DNA of 14,533 nt from Porphyromonadaceae bacterium UBA2720 (GTDB lineage: Bacteria > Bacteroidota > Bacteroidia > Bacteroidales > Muribaculaceae): positions 1-14,533 of the forward strand of contig DEKO01000132.1 in NCBI GenBank assembly GCA_002353885.1, in the 5' to 3' direction. Positions 9,006 through 14,533 of this stretch are shown here, in pieces. Every line of letters starts with the position of its first letter. The first letter of the stretch is position 1. The position numbers were made by a program, and so were the translations under genes. The notes beneath the pieces are model-generated. The model was not told the DNA's origin, made no database searches, and worked only from the letters and a program-made list of their open reading frames with translations.

Positions 9006-9034
9006 GTGTGTGTGGGAAAATAGGTGTAATTTTG
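9003..9034 (+). promoter_or_regulatory. Bacteroidota-type promoter for the DPP5 gene
   Basis: The -33 box TTTG (9003-9006) and -7 box TAATTTTG (9027-9034) match the Bacteroidota primary sigma consensus TTTG/TAnnTTTG, with a 20-base spacer. Transcription should start near 9041, giving a leader of about 84 bases before the ATG at 9125. The -33 box overlaps the end of the upstream terminator stem. Confidence 0.7.
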
Positions 9035-9048
9035 TTGGTTAATTGGTG

Positions 9049-9068
9049 GCCGTCATAAAAATGACGGC
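9049..9068 (+). promoter_or_regulatory. Hairpin in the 5' leader of the DPP5 gene
   Basis: Arms GCCGTCAT (9049-9056) and ATGACGGC (9061-9068) form a perfect 8-bp stem with the loop AAAA, within the first ~30 bases of the predicted transcript. It may stabilise the mRNA 5' end or be a protein-binding site. No riboswitch class fits. Confidence 0.45.
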
Positions 9069-9124
9069 ATAGAGAACCGTGGCTGAATGCTTGACAAATT
9101 CATTAACTAACAAAATAAACCTTT

Positions 9125-11299
9125 ATGAAATTAGCAAAAGTTACGACTATGTTAGCAACCGTGGCTCTGCTGGGCACAGGGTGCAACGAGCAGGGCGGCA
9201 GTGGCTCTAGCGCACTGATCGAGAAGCCGCAAGTGACGGTCGAGAACGGCCAGTTCACCCCCGAGGTGCTGAACGCCTTCGGCCGCGTGAGCGACGCACA
9301 GGTGTCGCCCGACGGCAAGAAAATCCTGTATGGCATCACCTATGTCAGCGTGGCCGAGAACAAGGGCAACCGCGAGCTGTGGGTGATGGACATTGACGGC
9401 CAGAACGCCAAGCAGCTGACCAAGACCGCCAACAGCGAGTCGAATGCCGTGTGGATGGATGGCGGCAACAAGATCGCCTTTGTCTACAAGGATGACAAGG
9501 AGGGCGCAGTGCCCCAGATGTGGGTGATGGATGCCGACGGCGGTGGCCGCAAGTGCGTCAGCGACATGGAGAACGGCATAGAGGGCTTCGTCCTCTCGCC
9601 CGACGAGAAGAGCGTTGTGCTCATCTCGACCGTGAAGTATGGCAAGACCGCCCAGGACCACCATCCCGACCTGGACAAGACCAAGGCTCGCATCATCGAC
9701 GACCTGATGTACAAGCACTGGAACGAGTGGGTGACCGAAATCCCCCACCCCTTTGTCGGCACATTCGACGGCTCGAAGGTGAGCGACCTCAAGGACGTAC
9801 TTGAGGGCACTCAGTTTGAATCGCCCATGCGTCCGTGGGGCGGTGTGGAGCAACTGGCCTGGATGCCTGACTCGAAGAGCCTGATCTACGTCTGCCGCAA
9901 GAAGGTAGGCAAGGAGTACGCCATCTCAACCAACAGCGACCTGTATCGCTACACACTGGCCGACGGCAAGACCGAGAACCTGACCGAGGGCATGATGGGC
10001 TATGACAACAACCCCGTGGTGAGCAAGAGCGGCAAGATTGCTTGGCTCTCGATGGAGCATGACGGCTACGAGGCCGACAAGAACCGCATCTTCATGATGG
10101 ACGCCAACGGCGGCAACAAGGTGGACCTGAGCGCCAACTGGGACTACAGTGTGGATGCACTGTTCTGGTCGCCCGACGAGAAGTACCTCTACTTTATCTG
10201 CCCGTTCCAGGGTACGATGCCCATCTTCAGGATGGAAGTTGCCACACAAAAGATTGACACCATCGCCGCCGGCCAGTACGACTACGACGGCCTGGCCTTT
10301 GCCGGCGACCAGTTCGTGACCCTGCGCCACAGCTATCTGGAGCCCAACGAGGTGTTTGCTTTCAAGGCCGGCGAGGAGCCCAAGCAGTTGAGTCACGTCA
10401 ACGACGAACTTCTGGCCCAACTGGGCAAGGTCGAGTGCCGCAAGGTGATGGTTCCCACCACCGATGGCAAGCAGATGACCACCTGGGTGCTGCTGCCCCC
10501 AGGCTTCGACGAGTCGAAGAAGTATCCTGCCCTCCTGTTCTGCGAGGGTGGTCCTCAGTCGCCCGTCAGCCAGTTCTGGAGCTATCGCTGGAACCTGCGC
10601 ATCATGGCCAACCACGGCTATGTCGTGATTGCCCCCAACCGCCGCGGCCTGCCAGGCTTCGGCACTGAGTGGAACGCACAGATTTCGGGCGACTACGGAG
10701 GCCAGAACATGAAAGACTACATGAGCGCGGTCGACTATATGAAGAAAGAGCCGTGGATCGACGGCGAGCACATCGGTGCCACCGGCGCCAGCTATGGCGG
10801 CTTCTCGGTCTATTGGCTGGCCGGCAACCACCAGAAGCGCTTCGCAGCCTTCCTGGCACACGCCGGTATCTTTAACCTGATGGGCCAGTACCTCGAGACC
10901 GAGGAACTGTGGTTTGTCAACTGGGATCTGGGCGGTCCGTATTGGGACAAGAGCAATGCCGTGGCTCAGAAGAGCTACAGCGTGGGCAACCCCGCCAACT
11001 ATGTGCAGAACTGGGACACCCCCATCATGTGCACCACAGGCGACAACGACTTCCGCATCGTCTACACTCAGACCATGCAGGCCTTCAACGCTGCCAAACT
11101 GCGTGGCCTGCCGGCACGCATGGTGCTGTTCCCCGACGAGGACCACTGGTGCCAGAAGCCGCAGAACAGCGTGCTGTGGCAGCGTGAGTTCTTCAAGTGG
11201 TTCGACAGCTGGCTGATGCCCGAGAGCGAGGCCTTCAAGGCCCGTGTGGCCGCCGAGGCCGGTGAGGCCCAGCCCACCGACAGCACTGCCACCAAATAA
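9125..11299 (+). CDS. dpp5: Dipeptidyl peptidase 5-like S9 serine peptidase, putative lipoprotein
   Basis: This 724-residue S9-family peptidase probably removes dipeptides from the N-termini of peptides, feeding amino-acid uptake. An N-terminal beta-propeller (about residues 30-430, with repeats such as SPDEKSVVLIS and MMDANGGNK) precedes an alpha/beta-hydrolase domain. The catalytic triad is Ser556 in GASYGGF, Asp642 in GDNDFRI and His674 in DEDHWC, and the oxyanion-side GGP is at 475-477. Segments such as DLMYKHWNEWVTEIPHPF, ISGDYGGQNM and YVQNWDTPI match Porphyromonas gingivalis DPP5 as I remember it, so DPP5 is better supported than acylaminoacyl peptidase. The signal ends in LLGTGC, so Cys20 may be lipidated; the -3 residue (Gly) is not ideal. 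A short Ala/Glu-rich C-terminal extension follows the domain. It is monocistronic, with its own promoter and terminator. Confidence 0.93.
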   Translation: MKLAKVTTMLATVALLGTGCNEQGGSGSSALIEKPQVTVENGQFTPEVLNAFGRVSDAQVSPDGKKILYGITYVSVAENKGNRELWVMDIDGQNAKQLTKTANSESNAVWMDGGNKIAFVYKDDKEGAVPQMWVMDADGGGRKCVSDMENGIEGFVLSPDEKSVVLISTVKYGKTAQDHHPDLDKTKARIIDDLMYKHWNEWVTEIPHPFVGTFDGSKVSDLKDVLEGTQFESPMRPWGGVEQLAWMPDSKSLIYVCRKKVGKEYAISTNSDLYRYTLADGKTENLTEGMMGYDNNPVVSKSGKIAWLSMEHDGYEADKNRIFMMDANGGNKVDLSANWDYSVDALFWSPDEKYLYFICPFQGTMPIFRMEVATQKIDTIAAGQYDYDGLAFAGDQFVTLRHSYLEPNEVFAFKAGEEPKQLSHVNDELLAQLGKVECRKVMVPTTDGKQMTTWVLLPPGFDESKKYPALLFCEGGPQSPVSQFWSYRWNLRIMANHGYVVIAPNRRGLPGFGTEWNAQISGDYGGQNMKDYMSAVDYMKKEPWIDGEHIGATGASYGGFSVYWLAGNHQKRFAAFLAHAGIFNLMGQYLETEELWFVNWDLGGPYWDKSNAVAQKSYSVGNPANYVQNWDTPIMCTTGDNDFRIVYTQTMQAFNAAKLRGLPARMVLFPDEDHWCQKPQNSVLWQREFFKWFDSWLMPESEAFKARVAAEAGEAQPTDSTATK

Positions 11300-11326
11300 G
11301 GCGCATTTGCCAACTTGCGACAAATC

Positions 11327-11359
11327 AAGGGTCCGCCATGTGCGGGCCCTTATTATTTT
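11327..11359 (+). terminator. Intrinsic terminator after the DPP5 gene
   Basis: Arms AAGGGTCCGC (11327-11336) and GCGGGCCCTT (11342-11351) pair over 10 bp with one G-U, around the loop CATGT, followed by a T-rich tail ATTATTTT. It lies 27 bases after the stop codon, in the right orientation for a rho-independent terminator. Confidence 0.82.
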
Positions 11360-11428
11360 CACTAGATAGACCTTAAGGAATCTGCAACTTGGTTCACAAT
11401 AAACGCCAGTAGCATGCGTTGAAATAAT

Positions 11429-12163
11429 ATGCTCACTAAAACATTAATGATCATGAGGACTTTTATTTGTATTCTGTTAATGCTCCTTCTATTGCCGACT
11501 TATGGCAAGTCGCCCGATGGACAAGTGCTATTTAAGGACCTTTCGACTGACACAATAACAGTTGATACCATCGATGTGCGTCACATCGGCGGTTGTATTC
11601 TTGAGCATCCTTTTCACAACGATTCTTACCCACATTTCACCCTATTCTCAGGCGGCGTGACTATCGGTATCGGCCCTAATATGGGTGGCCATGGAATCAC
11701 CTATGAGGCAGGTATTCTCAATATCATTGGGTTGGCTTACTATACCTCACACCACAACCAACGACTGTCGGTGGGGCTCGGCTTCAGTATGCGAGGGCTC
11801 CATACCCATTCAGGTCAATACCTGCAGCGGCAGGAAGACCGCACTGCCACGCAAATCATCGATGGTGCCCAAAAAGATAAGACCAAGATCAATATTCCCA
11901 GCCTGTTACTACCGCTGCTTTATCGCCAGCGCATACATGGCAGGCTCAATGCCTATAGCGGAGTGATTCCACGGCTGAATCTGGGTTGCAAAGCAGACAG
12001 TCATTGGAGTATCAAGAATGTGCGTCGGGTAAATGTTGACCTCACGGCCGGCATCGATTGTATGTGGATGGGAGCCTATGTCAAATACACCCCCATGAGT
12101 GACATCAAGGGGCTGAGCGAGTTCCGTCATGTGCTCACCCTGGGCGCAACTCTGGCGTTCTAA
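11429..12163 (+). CDS. Small outer-membrane beta-barrel protein (putative)
   Basis: This 244-residue protein has an N-terminal signal peptide (MRTFICILLMLLLLPTYGKS if begun at the ATG at 11453) and a C-terminal half of alternating hydrophobic and polar stretches with many Gly and aromatic residues (VTIGIGPNMGG, RLSVGLGFSMRG, VNVDLTAGIDCMWMGAYVKY). It ends in LTLGATLAF, and a terminal Phe is typical of outer-membrane barrels. Size and layout fit the 8-stranded PorT/OmpA-like barrels common in Bacteroidota, though I do not recognise a specific family. ATGs at 11429, 11447 and 11453 are all possible and no ribosome site decides; I give the longest. Codon use is less biased than in neighbours (more CAT, AAT, GGT, TCA), suggesting low expression or later arrival. 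It stands alone between two terminators. I saw no convincing promoter in 11360-11428. Confidence 0.75.
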   Translation: MLTKTLMIMRTFICILLMLLLLPTYGKSPDGQVLFKDLSTDTITVDTIDVRHIGGCILEHPFHNDSYPHFTLFSGGVTIGIGPNMGGHGITYEAGILNIIGLAYYTSHHNQRLSVGLGFSMRGLHTHSGQYLQRQEDRTATQIIDGAQKDKTKINIPSLLLPLLYRQRIHGRLNAYSGVIPRLNLGCKADSHWSIKNVRRVNVDLTAGIDCMWMGAYVKYTPMSDIKGLSEFRHVLTLGATLAF

Positions 12164-12204
12164 GCCGCATATTTTTACAACAACTAACTTGCAGCATTTA
12201 TCCA

Positions 12205-12240
12205 CACATCCCCTCTCATCTGACGAGGGGATGTGCTTTA
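12205..12240 (+). terminator. Intrinsic terminator after the beta-barrel gene
   Basis: Arms CACATCCCCTC (12205-12215) and GAGGGGATGTG (12225-12235) form a perfect 11-bp stem with a nine-base loop, followed by CTTTA. It lies about 40 bases after the stop codon. The T-tail is short, but the stem is strong and there is no other obvious role for it. Confidence 0.75.
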
Positions 12241-12293
12241 TAAAAGTTACAAAAAGTGAATTTTGAGTATTGTTGAAAAATTGTGGTGGAAAG

Positions 12294-12327
12294 TTTGGGC
12301 GTATGTCGGGAAAAAGTGGTATTTTTG
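12294..12327 (+). promoter_or_regulatory. Bacteroidota-type promoter for the lplA-gcvT operon
   Basis: The -33 box TTTG (12294-12297) and -7 box TATTTTTG (12320-12327) match the TTTG/TAnnTTTG consensus with a 22-base spacer, slightly longer than usual. Transcription would start near 12334, leaving a very short leader of about 15 bases before the ATG at 12349. A leader this short leaves no room for a glycine riboswitch. Confidence 0.6.
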
Positions 12328-12348
12328 TAAGATTTTTAGAAGAAGCAG

Positions 12349-13323
12349 ATGAAATACCTGAGTTTGCCCCACCACGAGACACGGATTCTTCCATTCTATC
12401 TGGCCATGGAGGAATACGCCGCCCGCATCATGGGCCAGGATGACATCTTCTTCATGTGGCAAGTCCGCCCGACAGTAATCTTCGGTCGCAATCAACTGAT
12501 TGACAACGAGGTGAACTTGGACTACTGCCGTGAGCATGGCATTGAGTATTATCGCCGCAAGAGTGGTGGTGGCTGCGTGTTTGCTGACATGAACAACATC
12601 ATGTTCAGCTACATCACGCGCAGCGACAACGTCGAGCTGACCTACTCGCACTACACTCATGCCGTGGTGGCCATGCTGCGCCAGCTAGGACTTGACGCCA
12701 GCGACAACGGTCGCAACGACATCCTGATTTCTGGCCAGAAGGTGAGCGGCAACGCATTCTATCACCTGCCGGGTCGCAGCATCGTGCATGGCACCATGCT
12801 CTACGACACCGACATGACGCATATCACCCATGCCATCACTCCCAGCAAGAGCAAGCTGGAGTCGAAGGGCGTGAAGAGCGTGGCGAGCCGCATCACCACC
12901 GTCCGGCAACACAGCGACATCGGCCTGGAAGACTTCAAGGCTCATGTGCGGCGCACATTGTGCGACGGCGAGATAGAGCTGAATGAGCGTGACATTGTCG
13001 AGATAGAACAAATCATGCAGACCTATCTCGCACCCGAGTTCATTCTTGGCAACAATCCGCGCTGCAACCTGGTCAAGCAAGGCCGCATTGAGGGTGTGGG
13101 CGAGTTGCAAGTCAGCCTGGAGTTGAACCGCAACCGCATCACCGCCATCAACCTGGCCGGCGACTATTTTTTGGTGGGCGACTTGGACGACGGCCTGCTG
13201 AACAAGCTGCATGGTGTGCAGTTCACCCACCTAGCTCTAACCGACGCTCTCGACAAGGTTGAGGTGCGCCAAATCATTCTGAATTTAAGTACAAATCAAT
13301 TTATTAACTTTTTAACCGACTAA
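12349..13323 (+). CDS. lplA: Lipoate-protein ligase
   Basis: LplA activates free lipoate with ATP and joins it to a lysine of carrier domains, such as glycine cleavage H protein and 2-oxoacid dehydrogenase E2. At 324 residues it has the family's normal size, with a catalytic domain and a smaller C-terminal domain. Seen: FGRNQ near residue 44, the lipoyl-AMP binding loop RRKSGGGCVFADMNN (about 69-83), GRND at about 121-124, and GQKVSGNAFY with Lys131, which fits the family's catalytic lysine (Lys133 in E. coli), followed by HGTMLYDTDM. The C-terminal part contains GVGELQVSLELNRNRI. The start at 12349 (MKYLSLPHHETRILPF) is the natural one. gcvT follows nine bases after the stop, so the two are co-transcribed, which suggests that GcvH is the main substrate. 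An octanoate-using role is less likely but cannot be excluded. Confidence 0.92.
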   Translation: MKYLSLPHHETRILPFYLAMEEYAARIMGQDDIFFMWQVRPTVIFGRNQLIDNEVNLDYCREHGIEYYRRKSGGGCVFADMNNIMFSYITRSDNVELTYSHYTHAVVAMLRQLGLDASDNGRNDILISGQKVSGNAFYHLPGRSIVHGTMLYDTDMTHITHAITPSKSKLESKGVKSVASRITTVRQHSDIGLEDFKAHVRRTLCDGEIELNERDIVEIEQIMQTYLAPEFILGNNPRCNLVKQGRIEGVGELQVSLELNRNRITAINLAGDYFLVGDLDDGLLNKLHGVQFTHLALTDALDKVEVRQIILNLSTNQFINFLTD

Positions 13324-13332
13324 ATCACAATT

Positions 13333-14430
13333 ATGGCAGACGAAATCAAAATCACCTGTCTCCACGACAAGCATGTGGCCCTGGGCGCGCTGATGAGCCC
13401 ATTCGCAGGCTATGACATGCCCATCCAGTACAATGGCATCGAGACCGAGCACAACGCCGTGCGCAAGGCCGTCGGCGTGTTCGACGTGTCGCACATGGGT
13501 GAGGTGCGCATCACTGGTCCCCAGGCCGAGAAATTTGTCAACTATATCTTCACCAACGACATCGCCGGTGCCGAGGTGGGCAAGGTGTTCTATGGCATGA
13601 TGCTCTATCCCGACGGAGGAACCGTGGATGACCTGCTGGTGTACAAAATGGGCGAGAACGACCTGTTCCTGGTCATCAACGCCGCCAACATCGACAAGGA
13701 CGTGGCTTGGATCAACGAGCAAGCCGCCAACTTTGACGTCAAGGTCGACCACCAGAGCGACTACTACTCGCAGCTGGCCATTCAGGGTCCCGAGGCCGAG
13801 AAGACCATGGCCGCCGTACTGAACATCGACTGCAGTGACCTGACCTTCTATACTCACAAGGAGATTGAATATGACGGCGAGACCATTATCGTTAGCCGCA
13901 CAGGCTACACGGGCGAGGATGGCTTTGAGGTCTATGCCAGTGCTGCAGTGATCATGAAGATGTGGGATATGCTCATGGCTGCTGGCGTCCAGCCCTGTGG
14001 TCTAGGTTGCCGCGACACGCTGCGCTTCGAGGCTGGTCTGCCGCTGTATGGCGACGAGCTGACCGCCGAGATTTCGCCCATCGTGGCCACACTGGGCATG
14101 TTCTGCAAGCTCGACAAGGAAGGCGGCTTCATCGGCCGCGACGCCTGCGCCCAGCAGAAGGCCGAGGGCAGCGCTAAGAAGCTGGTGGGTCTGGAGCTGA
14201 AGGACAAGGCCATTCCCCGTCATGGATATGAAGTGCTTGACGGCGACAAGGTTGTGGGCTACATCACCACTGGTTACCGCAGCATCTCGTGCGAGAAGAG
14301 CCTGGCTTTCGCTCTTGTCGACCGTGCCGTTGGTGCTCTGGGTAATGAGCTGAGCGTGCGCATCCGCAAGAAAGTGTTCCCTGCCACTGTGGTGAAGAAA
14401 CGCTTCTATCAGCCCAACTACAAGAAATAA
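13333..14430 (+). CDS. gcvT: Glycine cleavage system aminomethyltransferase (T protein)
   Basis: GcvT takes the aminomethyl group carried on lipoyl-GcvH, releases ammonia and gives 5,10-methylenetetrahydrofolate. At 365 residues the length is typical. Seen: the N-terminal HVALGALMSPFAGYDMPIQY, the segment GVFDVSHMGEV, YPDGGTVDDLLVY with Asp99/Asp100 (one of which should be the catalytic Asp), SRTGYTGEDGFEVY, the folate-site segment CRDTLRFEAGLPLYGDEL with Arg227, and the C-terminal barrel domain with GYITTGYRS and ending in KKRFYQPNYKK. It starts at ATG 13333, nine bases after lplA, and is followed after 62 bases by the start of a gene that looks like gcvH. Transcription is probably driven by the promoter before lplA. 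Confidence 0.97.
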   Translation: MADEIKITCLHDKHVALGALMSPFAGYDMPIQYNGIETEHNAVRKAVGVFDVSHMGEVRITGPQAEKFVNYIFTNDIAGAEVGKVFYGMMLYPDGGTVDDLLVYKMGENDLFLVINAANIDKDVAWINEQAANFDVKVDHQSDYYSQLAIQGPEAEKTMAAVLNIDCSDLTFYTHKEIEYDGETIIVSRTGYTGEDGFEVYASAAVIMKMWDMLMAAGVQPCGLGCRDTLRFEAGLPLYGDELTAEISPIVATLGMFCKLDKEGGFIGRDACAQQKAEGSAKKLVGLELKDKAIPRHGYEVLDGDKVVGYITTGYRSISCEKSLAFALVDRAVGALGNELSVRIRKKVFPATVVKKRFYQPNYKK

Positions 14431-14492
14431 TGCACAATGCATCATTAGCTTTTTTAGACAACTAACTATTAAAACAAATTATAATTAACACA

Positions 14493-14533
14493 ATGAGTAA
14501 GATTATCGAAGGACTCTATTACAGCGAGTCGCA
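14493..14533 (+). CDS. gcvH: Probable glycine cleavage system H protein (first 13 codons only)
   Basis: The last 41 bases encode MSKIIEGLYYSES followed by CA, an incomplete His or Gln codon. This agrees with GcvH N-termini of the type 'xxxIEGLYYSESHEYV' as I recall them from Bacteroidales. Its place directly after gcvT supports the call, since GcvH is the lipoylated carrier that links the P, T and L proteins. The lipoyl-lysine region lies outside the window. The 62-bp AT-rich gap before it shows no terminator, so it should be read from the same transcript. Confidence 0.75.
   Translation, partial: MSKIIEGLYYSES

Noticed and set aside
9926..11362. Long open frame (478 codons) on the minus strand inside the DPP5 gene
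   Set aside because: It is an antisense shadow of a catalytic-triad-bearing peptidase, created by codon bias, with no recognisable domain.
12241..12348. Glycine riboswitch before the lplA-gcvT operon
   Set aside because: The predicted leader is only about 15 bases and the upstream region shows no paired glycine aptamer structure.

Overview
The window looks like Gram-negative, Bacteroidota (Bacteroidales-like) DNA over about nine tenths of its length, joined to a short left end of a different character. Signs of Bacteroidales from roughly 1.55 kb onward are two promoters of the Bacteroidota type (TTTG and TAnnTTTG), little or no Shine-Dalgarno sequence before genes, a DUF3667-type zinc-ribbon membrane protein, an ECF sigma/membrane anti-sigma pair, a dipeptidyl peptidase 5 very like that of Porphyromonas gingivalis (compared from memory), and very strong GAG/GCC/CCC codon preference. 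The first ~1.1 kb has lower apparent GC, at least one clear Shine-Dalgarno start and an intergenic hairpin repeat; together with the 5' end of uvrB it uses other codons. I suspect this end comes from another phylum (Fibrobacter-like is my guess) and that the junction lies inside a highly conserved stretch of uvrB. It may be an assembly chimera or a true recombination.

Layout. 1-344 (-) is the N-terminal part of an ABC transporter ATPase. 348-620 (-) is a small two-helix membrane protein directly upstream of it in the same operon. 713-1087 (-) is an unknown small protein. Divergent from these, uvrB (1153-3345, +) is followed after 40 bp by a YgiQ-family radical SAM gene (3386-5296, +), which converges on a DUF3667 membrane protein (5364-6398, -). 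A 233-bp divergent control region then leads to a three-gene module: ECF sigma factor (6632-7129), single-pass anti-sigma-like protein (7193-7819) and a secreted 356-residue protein (7854-8924), closed by a strong hairpin terminator. Next come a putative lipoprotein DPP5 peptidase (9125-11299) with its own promoter and terminator, a small outer-membrane beta-barrel protein (11429-12163) with a terminator, and an operon for lipoate-protein ligase (12349-13323), glycine cleavage T protein (13333-14430) and the first 13 codons of what appears to be glycine cleavage H protein (14493-14533).

How the genes work together. UvrB serves nucleotide excision repair. LplA, GcvT and GcvH make a coherent set: LplA can attach lipoate to GcvH, which passes the aminomethyl group of glycine to GcvT for transfer to tetrahydrofolate. 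The sigma/anti-sigma/secreted protein set looks like an envelope-sensing regulatory cassette whose third member is not a family I can name with confidence. DPP5 probably releases dipeptides from peptides in the cell envelope. No RNA genes, insertion sequences or CRISPR arrays were seen, and no intergenic stretch exceeds 300 bp. I found no clearly new defence or mobile system; the best leads are the uvrB junction and the sigma-linked secreted protein.
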